Origin: Megaustenia siamemsis
Lineage: Eukaryota > Mollusca > Gastropoda > Stylommatophora > Ariophantidae
Direction: 5' to 3'
NCBI GenBank assembly: GCA_032433765.1
Contig: JAVIAB010000073.1
Coordinates: forward strand, 57,136,565-57,200,564
DNA length: 64,000 bases
Shown: one piece after another, positions 20,900 to 31,199 of the stretch
How the letters are laid out: each line of letters begins with the position of its first letter
How positions within the stretch are numbered: position 1 is the first letter of the stretch
Program-made: the position numbers and the translations under genes
Notes under the pieces: model-generated
What the model was told of the DNA's origin: nothing
The model's input: the letters and a program-made list of their open reading frames with translations, nothing else
Databases searched by the model: none

Positions 20900-22914
20900 T
20901 GCATACAGAACAGGGTCTAATTGAATTGAAGGTTGATTTTGATGCTTTTATTGTGACTTTGTTTTTGCATCTTTTCCTTTCTTGTCATGTTTGCTGTCTC
21001 TTCAGATTTTCATGCCACTCTTTACAATGCATGCCATTTTATCTATCTGTGGACATTGTTTCCAGATTTTCACTGCTGATGTTGAATTGCTCATGTCATG
21101 CATGCTTCTTAATCCTATGAGTAGAACACTCACAAGAGATCTTCACCCAATCCAGTCTGGAGTAAGCATGGAAAACTCTTGTCAGAACCTACCAGCCTCT
21201 TTCATTTCATCGTGTATGGTTCATTGTTATGTCCCCAATGGTCTGCCTCTTCTTTGTTTGCCAGATGGTGCCCATGTTAATGCTAGGTGTGGATGCCTGG
21301 TTTGTTTCATTCATAGAATGTGGCCTAGCCATTTTCAACATCTTCTTTTCACTTCTTGATTGATGTTGTTAATGCCTGATCTTCTGGCGACTTCTTTGTG
21401 TTGATCCCAAATGATGTTTAGAATCTTCTTAAGACAGCGACCTTCAAATCTTCTTAGTCGACTTTCTATCTTATGGTTCATTCTCCAAGTTTCTGCAGCA
21501 TATGGTTGGTTGGTTGCGTTCGCCCAATGACTAAAGTATTCTAGAGTATCATGGTAAACCAGAATATTCCTCTTCATCATCCGCCCTTACAAGGACGTAG
21601 TGGACGTGTCTGCATTGTGTTGTGGTTTGCAGTATAACTGTTATATTTGCACCTTTCGGCCCAACACATCTGACTTCAGCACAACATTTTTGAGTACCGG
21701 GTTGTCTTCCCTCTTCGATCCCTGCATGCTTGGCCAGACTAGACATGTTAGTCTGTTACTGGAGGCACCACGGAGAGGTGGAGCAGGGTCTGGATGGTTT
21801 AGGTTCACCGATCCTGGTGCAAGCCATCCAGCATATAGGAGTATGGATCGCACATTTGACTTGTAAATTCTGAGCTTGGTGCTGAGATGGAGACTAGTTG
21901 ATGCCAAATGTTTCTAAGTCAATTGAATACCTGAGCTGACATGCTTATTCTTGTAGATATCTCTTACTCGTTATTGCTATTTGATGAAATATAGCTTCCC
22001 AGGTATTTAAAGTGATCAACTTCTTCTAGTCCCATTCCTTTGAATGTAACATTCTTTGTGCTTTTAGCATTTATCCTCATAATTTTAGTTTTCTCTGCAT
22101 TTATTTCCAGTCCTACTGAGTTAGCAAACTGATCTAATCTATCTGTTTTCTCTTGTATGTCTTGGTGACAGTGGGCAAGCAATAAAACATGATCTGCAAA
22201 GACAGTATCTTCAAGATGTCTGGTGAGATCTCAAGTAATTGCTTCTTGGTCTGTCACTAAAAGCCACTCGCATGATCCGGTCCATAACCACAAGGAAAAG
22301 GAGTGTTGATAAAATACATCCTAGTCTAACTCCCGTTATGACACTGAACCAAGTTGCCTATTGTCCCTCGTGTCTTACACAGCACTGGTTGCCGTCATAC
22401 ATGTCCTTTAGAATATTCACAATTTTATCAGGGAAACCATATGCATATAGGATTTTCCAAAGCAACTGATGATGGATGCTATTGAAACGATGGATGCTAT
22501 AGAGCTTTATTTCTTGAACCAAGGTCCACGACTCTTCTGGGATCCAATCCTTCCTTGCTTTATGATGATGTTTAAGGACTTCCTGTCTAACATCTTCATA
22601 TATATATTTTGTATATTTTGGAACTGTTCATCAACTTCTTCTTCAGGTATATCCAGAAGGACATGGAATCTGTTATTAATGCTTATAACAAAATGGGCCT
22701 TGATTGTGTTATCAGTCAACTGCTGTGAATCAAATATCTGTTTTGGGCATTGTCTTGTAAACTTTAACGTTATTTTGCATAGTAGCATATTGTGATGGCT
22801 TCCGGCATGTGCATCTCTGATTGCTTTGACATCATGCAATGATATTATCCAATTTCTTCCCACTGTGATGTGATTAATTTGGTTGGTAGTTTTTCCATCT
22901 TGTGATGTGCACAT
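20900..22914 (-). mobile_element. RTE-like LINE with endonuclease and RT remnants
   Basis: About 2 kb, minus strand. In order: endonuclease C-terminus (QINHITVGRNWIISLHDV, then AHAGSHHNMLLCKI, related to the GSDH motif), RT (ILYAYGFPDKIVNILKDMYD, VITGVRLGCILSTLLF, VMDRIMR), RT thumb (GLEINAEKTKIMRIN, FKYLGSYIS), C-terminus (RFEGRCLKKIL, EVARRSGINNI) and a tail like CWKWLGHILWMKQTRHPHLA. The catalytic YADD block is not clear and multiple frameshifts exist. A separate element is inserted at 21509-21829. Confidence 0.85.
21509..21829 (-). mobile_element. About 320-bp element inserted in the LINE (family D 3' part)
   Basis: Interrupts the LINE between its KSNVRSILLYA segment and its AAETWRM segment. 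Flanked by CAGCATAT (21501-21508 and 21830-21837), a candidate 8-bp target duplication. The central part (21590-21770) is homologous to 23470-23590 and 38022-38160. Begins GGTTGGTTGGTTGCG on plus, i.e. an (AACC)n end in minus orientation. Class unknown. Confidence 0.6.
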
Positions 22915-23045
22915 TGTTTTGTGAATATGTTTATGTTGAAAAACAGTGTCTCCTATAAGTCGATTCTCTATGCATAAATCATAAAAGCGTTCTCATTTTG
23001 TTGTTTATATTTCCTTCACCATGCATGTTATGCAAGCAGACATCT

Positions 23046-23240
23046 TTAGAGCACTGGTCGGCCAATAGGTAGAGTGCCTGTCGCCATCTCATTGTACAGA
23101 ATGTCTTTAGGAGTTCTGATATCTTCCACATGTGATATGTGTCCCAGCCATCTCAAATGGTTGTGGGTTAGCAAGCTATATATGTTGTTTATTTTTGTTG
23201 CCTTGAGGACAGAGATGTTGTGATACATAATCATGCCAAC
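23046..23240 (-). mobile_element. LINE C-terminal fragment (LRWLGHISHVED type)
   Basis: Minus frame of 62 codons: HNHLRWLGHISHVEDIRTPK, DILYNEMATGTLPIGRPVL. This matches the post-RT tail of another LINE subfamily. No tail or duplication seen. Confidence 0.7.
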
Positions 23241-23469
23241 TGATATCTAGGATTCTTTGTAAGCAATGCAGGTGGAATACATTGAGCAAGGGTTCTTGAT
23301 GAACATATGTCGTCTAAGGAAACTTAGTAATACAATACTTCAAAGTATAAAAATGTTTTAACATGTCTGATATCAGATTACAAAAATTGGTCTTCTTTTT
23401 ATGCTCTTGTTTGATATCAATTTCTGCTTTTGTCTGACATTTACTTCTCTTAACTGTCCATCCTTTAAA

Positions 23470-23592
23470 GGATGTTAAGTTGTAAATGCGCTGTATTGCG
23501 GTTTATGGTGACCTGCGACATTTACACTTTACGGTCGAACACCTTTCTCTTCAGCATAGTATTTTTAGGTACTGGGTTACCTCCCCTCTACT
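23470..23592 (-). repeat. Dispersed repeat family D, 3' part
   Basis: Homologous to 21590-21770 and (inverted) 38022-38160: TTGCGGTTTATGGTG, TTTACGGTCGAACACC and GGGTTACCTCCCCTC correspond to TTGTGGTTTGCAGTA, TTTCGGCCCAACAC and GGGTTGTCTTCCCTC. Abuts an RTE 3' stub. Confidence 0.65.
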
Positions 23593-23594
23593 AC

Positions 23595-23670
23595 TCCTGC
23601 ACTGTAGATAGAAGATTGTGGAAGGACATGATCACCTACGCCAACCGGTATGGCACATGATGATGATGAT
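23595..23670 (+). mobile_element. RTE 3' stub (about 75 bp)
   Basis: TGCACTGTAGATAGAAGATT through GATCACCTACGCCAACCGGT and ATGGCACATGATGATGATGA. Same terminal sequence as the LINE at 47120-48150. The tail runs directly into the pyrimidine minisatellite. Confidence 0.85.
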
Positions 23671-24112
23671 GTTCACCTTTCTTTTTTATTTCTCATTTCA
23701 CCTTTCTTTTTTTATTTCTCACGTGCACTTTCTTTTTTATTTCTTATGTTCACCCTTCTTTTTACTTTCTCATGTGCATCTTTTTTATTTCTCATGTACA
23801 CCTTTTTTCTTTCTCATTTCACCTTTCTTTTTTATTTCTAATGTACACCTTTTTTCTTTCTCATTTCACCTTTCTTTTTATTTCTCATGTACACCTTTTT
23901 TCTTTCTCATTTCACCTTTCTTTTTTCTTTCTCATTTCACCTTTCTTTTTTCTTTCTCATTCCACCTTTCTGTTTTATTTCTAATGTACACCATTTTTCT
24001 TTCTCATTCCACCTTTCTGTTTTATTTCTCATGTACACAATTTTTCTTTCTCATTTCACCTTTCTTTTTTATTTCTAATGTACACAATTTTTCTTTCTCA
24101 TTTCACCTTTAT
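23671..24112 (+). repeat. Pyrimidine-rich minisatellite (TTTCTCATTTCACCTTTCTT)
   Basis: About 440 bp of 20-27-bp units: TTTCTCATTTCACCTTTCTT or TTCTAATGTACACCTTTTTT types, alternating CATTTCACC and CATGTACACC. The same repeat occurs inverted at 38225-38485. Strong strand asymmetry (almost no G). Long Phe/Ser-rich ORFs across it are artefacts. Confidence 0.93.
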
Positions 24113-24454
24113 GGAGAATATGTTGGAGGACCAATAATATTACATGGAGGGAAGTGGAGAAAAATAACGCTATACAACTGCAGGTCCGAATAACAGCCCT
24201 GGCACTTGTAAATGATAAAAATTACATTCAATATGCCCTATGATAGTTAATGTAATGATTTGTAGCAACAATCTTATTATTTTTCCAAATTACAAGGGTT
24301 TCTATTTTAGCTGTAAAGTTGCATGTTTTGACTAAATAATAGTAATAACATAATTATAACTTGATAGTCGTAACCTGGGGTTAAGAAGCTTTAGAATCTA
24401 TATCATCCCTAATGACATACTATAATTAAGATTACAGAAATTATTTTCACTGGC

Positions 24455-24559
24455 CTGGTTTAATCAATAATATCTTTTCTAGCTCCAACAGTTGTTTCTC
24501 CAGCTTTTCTATCCAGTGGATCTTAGCACAACATGAACTTCTAGGCAATGCATCCTCAT
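24455..24559 (-). CDS. Polycystin exon 11 (cytosolic coiled-coil linker between TM3 and TM4)
   Basis: 105 nt. Acceptor GTGACAACAG. Encodes an acidic start (DEDALPRSSCC) and a heptad-like helix WIEKLEKQLLELEKILL. Phase requires it to end one base into a codon. The only fitting site is CCAG|GCCAGT, a GC-type donor, because the nearest GT (GCCA|GTGAAA) gives the wrong phase. The 5' side and the helix are firm. The 3' boundary is inference. Confidence 0.78.
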
Positions 24560-24698
24560 CTGTTGTCACAATATATGAAGATGTAAGTCAGTCATAAATG
24601 ATACATATCAATACAATTAAGATGTACATGTACATACAATCAACTACATTTTATCTAATCAAAATTTGTTTTTGACAAAATAAATTTGTGTGTGGATT

Positions 24699-24717
24699 GG
24701 GGGGGGGGGGGGGGAGG
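24699..24717. repeat. Poly-G tract
   Basis: Sixteen consecutive Gs followed by AGG on the plus strand (poly-C in the gene's sense). Potential G-quadruplex former in intron 11 sense-antisense; also a sequencing hot-spot. Confidence 0.9.
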
Positions 24718-24853
24718 AGATATGGTCACAACATATTATAAAAAGAAAACTACCAAAGATATGAAAACTCTCTGAGAGAAACATAAACAACGCAAACTAA
24801 AATATACACAAATAAATATATATATATATATTTATTTAGCTAATTGATACAGT

Positions 24854-25135
24854 AGGGAGCCGCAATAGCTCAGTGGTTGGTGAACTGGACTACAAAGGAC
24901 AAGGGGTAGGGTTCGATTCCAACCGACGGCTTCTGGGTTCACCAAACCTTAGATGGTACTGGAATTTTTCTGGGAAAGGAAAGCAGCACGGGCATAATAC
25001 CAACCACATTACACCAAAAATCATGTGCTGAAGGTCTGTAAAATTTATGGTCATTAACAAAATATTCCCTATTGGAGGAATATATATATATTCCCTATAT
25101 CATCACTTGGCGTGATGAGGGCTCTTTACTTTTTA
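24854..25135 (+). mobile_element. tRNA-derived SINE, copy 3 (full length)
   Basis: A-box TAGCTCAGTGG at 24868-24878 and B-box GGGTTCGATTCC. 3' end is CACTTGGCGTGATGAGGGCT then CTTTACTTTTTA. Target duplication CTAATTGATACAGT (24840-24853) against CTAATTTATACAGT (25136-25149), 13 of 14 matching. A short TATATATATTCCC duplication lies near the end. Confidence 0.92.
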
Positions 25136-25152
25136 CTAATTTATACAGTTGA

Positions 25153-25375
25153 TCTATTCTTCTTCTTCCTTTCAACTCCCTATAGAGCATAGGTCATCAA
25201 CAAACATTTTCCAAGCTGTTCTGTTTCTTGCCATTCTTTTAAGATCATTCCATGTCCTCATCATCTTAATCTCTGTTTCCATCTGTCTTCTCCAAGAATA
25301 TTTTGGTTTTCCTCTTTGTTTTGTCTTCTGCCTTGGGGATTCCAAGGTATATGAACCATAATATGACTGAGATAT
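25153..25375 (-). mobile_element. LINE 3' end (family with ..DLCSTGS end)
   Basis: Minus strand, (GAA)n tail at 25158-25170 on plus. Encodes [40 protein letters not shown]. Same family as 28830-29257, 51095-51315 and 61010-61775. Confidence 0.85.
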
Positions 25376-25399
25376 GATGATATAAAATATGAAAAATGA

Positions 25400-25402
25400 C
25401 TC

Positions 25403-25494
<92 letters not shown>
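25400..25494. repeat. (GT)n(AT)n microsatellite
   Basis: About 17 bp of GT and about 75 bp of TA. Likely length-polymorphic. Lies at the 5' truncation point of the adjacent LINE stub. Confidence 0.95.
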
Positions 25495-25497
<3 letters not shown>

Positions 25498-25847
25498 TGT
25501 GTTGTTTTACTGAGCAGCTTGTCTCATGACTGAATCTGCCAATATTGGATAGACAAATCTGACAGCTAAATGAATAAAATGCATTTGTGATGCTTGGCCT
25601 CATCTCTTTTCTCTTGCATCTTTTGTCTTCCGATTCTGACATTATCACAAATCCTCGAATGCTGCTATGCTGTTTTTTTTTAAATTTTCCTCTGTATGTG
25701 CCACAGTCTGAAGCTAGATTTTCGGTTTCTTTTGCTGATAGAGGATTCTCTCAAGAAGTCAAGAATAAACAGTTAATTGACAAGGCACAAATTCATCATG
25801 ATACAATTAGCATCATCAATAAATGTGCCAAAGTACGTGAAAAATAC

Positions 25848-26290
25848 CATAATCATCATGAAGCGCAATATCTGCTGGATTTTCTACAACTTTCTTTGCC
25901 AAAATTGTTTATCAGTTATGCTGTTGAGTTCCTACCACATCATTCTCTTGAGCTGTCAGATATCTTTCCTTTCTGTTTTCATTTATCTCTTCTTCTCTTG
26001 GTTTTACAGATGTCAATTATATTAAAGGTGTTCCTTTCTGATCACACGGCCAAAAAAGATTATATTTTTTCTTTCTGAATATTGGCAATAATTTTCTGTC
26101 TGTTTTAGCATTTATAATAACATCCTCATTACTCTTGTTAACTTTACATGGTATTCTCAAAATTCTTCTACATCTCCGCTTCTCCATAACAATGAACTCT
26201 AGCACTTCCTTCCACTGACAAAGGAAGGTATGTATCACTCTCTGAAATGTTGCCTTTGCCAGAGCTATTCTGCACCTCACTAAAACCATA
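25848..26290 (-). mobile_element. RTE-like LINE C-terminal fragment, degraded
   Basis: Minus frames: FQRVIHTFLCQWKEVLEFIV, MEKRRCRRILRIPCKVNKSN and NAKTDRKLLPIFRKKKYNLF. Several stops and frameshifts. Confidence 0.75.
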
Positions 26291-26319
26291 CCCTCAATAC
26301 ACCACAAGATGTAATGGTT

Positions 26320-26590
26320 TCCTTTTGCACCACTTAAATCTTGATCTTGATCCTTCCAGTGCCACTAGATGTTGCATAAGGTGGTGATATTTGCCATCTA
26401 TATCTCTATTCTGGGTGAGATTTTTTACCTTATCCAATGAGTCTATGCCTGCTAACTTTGCTTCTTCTATAAGTTTTTTTTTCAGTGCCTCTCTAGGTCC
26501 TCCTATTTTTCTGTATCCTGATGTTTCCCATATAAAAACCTGTTTTAAAACTCATAACTTGTCCCTTTTCAAAACACTCTCAACATAATA
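26320..26590 (-). mobile_element. LINE fragment related to 62990-63645
   Basis: Shares TCTATTCTGGGTGAGAT, GAGTCTATGCCTGCTAACTT, TCTCTAGGTCCTCC and GATGTTTCCCATATAA with the element at 63 kb. C-terminal tail of a non-LTR ORF, degraded. Confidence 0.7.
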
Positions 26591-26927
26591 TTAGCAGCAG
26601 AGGTGTCCATTATAATTTCCAATACATAATGTTAAGTATTAAATCTGTACCTGAATAATTTATTGTTTTGTTACCGCTGATATTGTTTTGTTACCGCATT
26701 TGGATTTTTTTCCCTGATTCCTACCCATACAGTTTAGTTAATTCCTAATTTGTATCTAGGTGGGATTTCTCCATTTTGTTGACAACATGCACTAATTTGA
26801 TCAGAATTTGTTAAATATCATCTATATAATCAAAACATTGAGACAAGTGTATTGTAACATAGGACCTAATCTAACAAATTATTGGTGATGTTATACTTTT
26901 CTTATTAATTCTCCCCCTTAACCCATT

Positions 26928-27310
26928 CATCATCATCATCAAGTACCAAGCCTGCTGGTGTAGGTGATCATGTCTCTCCACTACTTTTGATCTGAACAGT
27001 TATTTATCATTTCTATTGTGGACTTTCTGCAAAGCCATTCTCTTAAGCTATCTGGTATCTTTTCTCTTTGCTTCCCTCTATCTCTTTGTTATCAAGTACT
27101 ACGCCTGCTGGCATAGATGATCATGTCTCTCCACAACTTTTGATCTCAACAGTTATTTACCATTTCTATTGCTGACCTTCTGCCAAGCCATTCTCTTAAG
27201 CTATCTGATATCTTTTCTCTTTGCTTCCTTCTATCCCTTCATCCCTCAATTTTCCCAGTTGTTTACAATTTATTCCAGCAGTTACCTTCTCATTACATGG
27301 TCAAACAATT
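26928..27310 (-). mobile_element. Two RTE 3' ends in direct tandem
   Basis: Each unit starts (plus strand) with ATCAAGTACNAnGCCTGCTG and contains GATCATGTCTCTCCAC. The first (26928-27090) is truncated. The second (27091-27310) extends to the QLEYIVTTGK-equivalent region. Either a head-to-tail double insertion or a local duplication. Confidence 0.8.
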
Positions 27311-27423
27311 ATGATTCTCTTACCCCACTACCTCCACCATAAAAAGGAAAATTCCCCAAACTGTGTGCTATTAAAATATAATCTCTTCATTTTTTAAGGC
27401 TAAAAGTAAGATTTCTACCAAAC

Positions 27424-27550
27424 CTATTTCACTCCTGCGACAGCAAGTTCCACATTCTCTTCTTGGAATAGTTCTAGCTCTTCTGAAGATCATCACTATG
27501 GCAGTTAATGGTACAGCCGTGACAACAGCAGAGATGAAGGAATTGTATAG
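27424..27550 (-). CDS. Polycystin exon 10 (TM3)
   Basis: 127 nt, phase 0 to phase 1. Acceptor TTCATTAG, donor AAATAG|GTTTGG. Encodes LYNSFISAVVTAVPLTAIVM (TM3), then a strongly basic, Cys-rich cytosolic start IFRRARTIPRRECGTCCRRS. The family has (I/L)......(N/S)......P.N.L....FRR at this place. The C-x2-CC spacing after the helix could be palmitoylated; this is inference only. Confidence 0.92.
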
Positions 27551-27777
27551 CTAATGAAGTCAAAATTAATTAAAAGAAATAAAAACAATAAATGTATTAA
27601 TTTCATAAGACTTACATTACTCTTCACCATATTTAGTTCTCAAATTTAAATTTTATTTACCCATTTTTCTTTCATTTTATGTTTGCTTGCTTGCCTGTCT
27701 GTCTGTTATTTCTTTCCTTTTCCTTCAATACCTACAGATTAATTCTAGATGGCCACTGTATCATTAAGATAAAGGTG

Positions 27778-27870
27778 TTAACACATTCCGTTGACCTACC
27801 ATGAGCCACAAAATGTGGCTCTAGTAGCTGATGCGAGAAACCCCAAAAACTGTGGTTTGTGGCTCTAATT
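27778..27870. other. TTAA-preceded end-like sequence with 8-bp hairpin
   Basis: TTAACACATTCCGTTGACC at 27778, resembling the TTAACTCTTTCC ends of the MITEs. Followed at 27803-27821 by a perfect hairpin GAGCCACA-AAA-TGTGGCTC and a related CTGTGGTTTGTGGCTC. Possibly one end of another TTAA element. No partner end found. Confidence 0.35.
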
Positions 27871-27879
27871 GATCTACGT

Positions 27880-28640
27880 TTTCACATTTATTTCTGCTAA
27901 AACTTTGTAATTCTCTTATTCAACTGCTATTATGACTTCCCAAACAAATTGTCCCAACAAAATTTGTGTTTTAAAATCAATTTTCATTTATTTTTTTGTT
28001 ATTTCAAATTTAACACAAATTCTGAAAAATGTTGCAGTCACAGCATGCTAAACCTTGATGCATTCAGTGACCCTTGATCTCTAAGTAATTATTATCTCAA
28101 GTTCCTAGTTCCAGCTGAGCAATTAAAAGTACAATTAGCAAATTAAAGCTGTAGATGGCAGCTGTATGTCACTGCCTGGGTAAAAATACAAACAGTAAAA
28201 TTTCTCTCATATTAACAAAAATATATAAACTAACTTTCTGAAGTTTACTACAGAGACCCTTGTTTGTGCACTGTGCTGAGGTCTTCCTAAGTAAAGAGAT
28301 CTGATTGCTAACAAACACTGTCCAAGTGCAGTGAGATGGCCTTCTGTATAAAGGAACAAGACTAAATCTTTCCATTAGTTCTCTAGACATTTATTTATCA
28401 AGACTTTTCTTTAACTCTCATTTTTACAAGCCCCAACACTTATGGTAACTATGTGCATCTTACACCTTCACAGCATCATAATCCACAATGAATATTTTCA
28501 ACAAAAGCCTCTCAGATATATCCTCAAAGATACTCAAAAACCAAGCACCAGCCATAATCCCCTCAAACACATCAAACTTCCTGGTTTTCTCTGTTAAGGC
28601 CTTTTGCTGTAAAGAGCCTCAGAAAAAAAGTTAAATTACA
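27880..28640. other. Intron, no supported feature
   Basis: AT-rich. No gene, LINE motif or tandem repeat recognised. Confidence 0.4.
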
Positions 28641-28667
28641 ATATGTGCACATTTGTGCACATGACAA

Positions 28668-28805
28668 ATGGCAAGATTTGATAAAATATCTTTAAAAGAA
28701 TTGAAAACTGCTAGAATAAAAATTCAGATAAGAGAAGGAGTATCTTGGTCTACGCCCTATGGGCCGGCTACGGCTCGAAAGGTCAATAGATAGATAGATA
28801 GATAA
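28668..28805 (+). mobile_element. 5'-truncated LINE 3' end with GATA tail
   Basis: Nearly identical to 8150-8297: GACAAATGGCAAGATTTGAT, GGAGTATCTTGGTCTACGCC and GGCTACGGCTCGAAAGGTCA, then (ATAG)4. The high similarity suggests fairly recent activity of this family. Confidence 0.87.
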
Positions 28806-28829
28806 ACATTTGTTGTTTATATGTTGTTG

Positions 28830-29257
28830 GCTGTGAAACATGGAGAACAACAAAATTGACAATCATGAAGATACAGACTTTCATTAATGGATGTTTACGC
28901 AGAATAAAAGGATGGAAATGGCAGGACAAAATCATTATCATAGAATTATGGAAATGTACCAGTCAAATACCAGTGGATAAAGAGATACAGCGAAGACGAT
29001 GACGATGGCGCTTTTAGGACACACACTGCGGAAGCCAACTGAGAATATTACACAACAGGCCCTTTTTTGGAATCCCCAGGGGAAAAGACAAAGAGGAAGA
29101 CCAAGGAATTCTTAGAGAAGACAAATAGAAGCAGAGATGAAGATGATGGGGAAGACATAGAATGATCTAAAAGAATGGCAAGAAACAGAATGACTTGGAA
29201 AGTGTTTGTTGAACACCTATGCTCCACAGGGAGCTGAAAGGTAGAAGATGAAGATAA
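28830..29257 (+). mobile_element. LINE 3' end (..DLCSTGS family)
   Basis: Frames read (V)[55 protein letters not shown] and [15 protein letters not shown], with stops. Ends AAGATGAAGATAAAC. Closely related to 61010-61775, where the ORF is longer. Confidence 0.85.
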
Positions 29258-29275
29258 ACATTTGTTATCCTGCCT

Positions 29276-29320
29276 CCGATGAAGGCTTTTCTTAAAACAT
29301 TGTAGTACGTCTTGTCTTTA
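29276..29320 (+). other. Repeat remnant with degenerate hammerhead-like core
   Basis: CCGATGAAGGCTTTTCTTAA then AACATTGTAGTACGTCTTGTC. Sister of 17338-17381. CNGATGA, a stem-II-like AGGC, an AAAA in place of GAAA, then a CAT/ACG near-stem-III and UC cleavage-like dinucleotide are in hammerhead order. Two core bases deviate, so it is probably inactive. Confidence 0.35.
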
Positions 29321-29689
29321 TCTCTATAGGTTTAGGTGTTTAATATCATTTTATGTTTATTTTATATATTTTCTGCAGCTCTAACAGGCCCACACAATAT
29401 TTAATATATTAATTATCATATATTTTATGTTTGTGCTTAGCTCCATTATAGTTTACACCTGATGTGTGTAAAAAGTTTATTTTCAGGCTTACCTCTTGTA
29501 GAACGTCCCAATTACTCTTTTTCTGACTATGATATTCTCAACATTCTGTTATATAATCATATTTTATGGCCTCCAATGATTCCACTGATTGTTGTATGAT
29601 TGTTTCAGGTGTAAAATATATTTACTATATATTTTTTTATAATTTATAGTTTATTTATAGCATCATAAGACAAGCTAAGAATATGGTTT

Positions 29690-30375
29690 GGATGAAAGTA
29701 TTAAAAAGACTAAAGGTATAAGCAGAGAAAACACACAAAATATACAAGTGGCTATCAAAGTAGATGGAAAGAACCTAGAAAAAGTGCAAGAAAATAACTA
29801 TATTGGACATGTTATAATAAAATATGGAAAATATGAGACAGAAATAAAGAAAAGAATAGGAATGGGAAAAAGCAATTTTAACAACACGAAAAATATAACC
29901 ACATCAATGCAGATAACATTAGAACTAAAACTACAAATTGTAAAATGATATATTTACTAAACATTTCTTGATGGTGCAGAAACATGGACATTAAATAAGA
30001 AATCAGAGTAGAAAATGTATGCCTTTGGAATGTGGATCTATAGAAAAAAGGGTGAATTGGGTGGAAGGAAAAGATGACAAACAATGAAGTTCTAGATCAG
30101 CTAAAAATGAAAAAAGAACCATTGAACACAATTCGGAAAAGACAACTGAAATTTTTGAGGGATGTAAAAAGACACAACACTCTACTAAAAATCATCATGG
30201 AAGGGCAGGAACAAGATAGATGAGGCAGAGGCAGACCAGGACTAAAGTGGACAGATAACATCAAAAGATGGACAGATGAACCTATGACAACATACACCAT
30301 CAAGACAATATGCAGAGCAAAATGGTGCTTCATAACCAACCTTTGATATGGAGACAGCACCCAATGAGGATAGCA
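29690..30375 (+). mobile_element. RTE-like LINE, 3' half, degraded
   Basis: Open for the first 86 codons (TQNIQVAIKVDGKNLEKVQE, NNYIGHVI, KRIGMGKSNFNNTKN), then stops accumulate through LDGAETWTLNKKSE, RWTDEPMTT-like and a GGAGACAGCACCCAATGAGG end. Family of 32840-33605 and 34665-35468 but more diverged. Its 3' end lies only about 50 nt from exon 9. Confidence 0.82.
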
Positions 30376-30423
30376 TAATTCACTAAACAAATAAGATATT
30401 CATCCAAGTAAATAAGGTAGCAC

Positions 30424-30571
30424 CTGTTGAAGGCTGAGTCTGACTGGACCAATTTGCAAATCACTTGGTGGTCTCTGCCTGTCAGTGTCAGGAGCACCTT
30501 TATAAAACATTGCACTGGTGATCATAGCTAGAAGTAGAAAAGCAAGGCAACATCCTACTCTATCCACGCGG
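30424..30571 (-). CDS. Polycystin exon 9 (TM2)
   Basis: 148 nt, phase 2 in and 0 out. Acceptor GTTTTTCAG, donor CAACAG|GTGCTA. Encodes RVDRVGCCLAFLLLAMITSA (TM2), MFYKGAPDTDRQRPP in the following loop, and IGPVRLSLQQ. The pattern RF.R.QR...C....L..M....M.Y......IGP...(S)LQQ is one of the clearest polycystin-1 signatures. It follows the PLAT exon directly, as expected. Confidence 0.95.
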
Positions 30572-30579
30572 CTGAAAAA

Positions 30580-30935
30580 CAAATAAGCATAGTGTTAGTT
30601 GCTTTCAATTCTTTCTTTTTTGGTTACAGATAGACAAAGCAATCAGTCTGTGGTGATATGTCTTGTGGTAGGACATCAATAAGGTTCTTCCACTTTGCAA
30701 TCCTGAGGCCATTTACTTTTAGTTAGACTAAATAAAAATAGTACACTGACCTAAAAAAAAAATGTTTGTACATCTCTAGTATACATAATTACAATGGCTA
30801 TATATACATATGTGCGTAGTAATAATATCCACTCAGCTGATTCTTATAGGTCAACTTATTAAGGATTAGGAAAGAGCTGTACAAAATATTTGAAAGGTTA
30901 CACCCATAAGATAGTGACATAACACACTTTTGTTT
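30580..30935. other. Intron, no supported feature
   Basis: AT-rich; nothing recognised. Confidence 0.4.
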
Positions 30936-30939
30936 TTTA

Positions 30940-31190
30940 TTAAGAGCTCTATTCTATCCATGGAGCCAGTTTCATTGCAGTCAGGAATTCCCCATATCCG
31001 CTCCACTACTTGTCATAGCACTTCACAAAATGCATCAGTAAATTGCGTCGACAAGGTTACTCCATGCACATCATACTTGACTGCACAGGTGACAATCCCA
31101 AACCTTCTTAGTTACCTCTTATGACATGTGTGACATGTAACAGTGGCTCTTTTCTTTTCTCCTCTCACCGTTGGGGGGGCCCCAATAGTC
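30940..31190 (-). repeat. Dispersed repeat related to 36013-36286
   Basis: In minus orientation it reads GGGGCCCCCCCAACGG.GAG, GCCACTGTTACATGTC and CATGTCATAAGAGGTAACTA. This parallels GGGGCCTCATTATGAGGGAG, GGCACTGTGACC and CATGTCGTAAGAGACGACTA in the 36-kb element. Probably the 5' part of a LINE or its SINE derivative. Confidence 0.5.
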
Positions 31191-31199
31191 ACACTATTG

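Noticed and set aside
23618..24193. 191-residue Phe/Ser-rich plus-strand ORF
   Set aside because: Simple-sequence product of the pyrimidine minisatellite.
24868..24930. tRNA gene (A-box and B-box present)
   Set aside because: It is the head of a dispersed SINE present six times with target duplications. The cloverleaf is incomplete at the 3' side.
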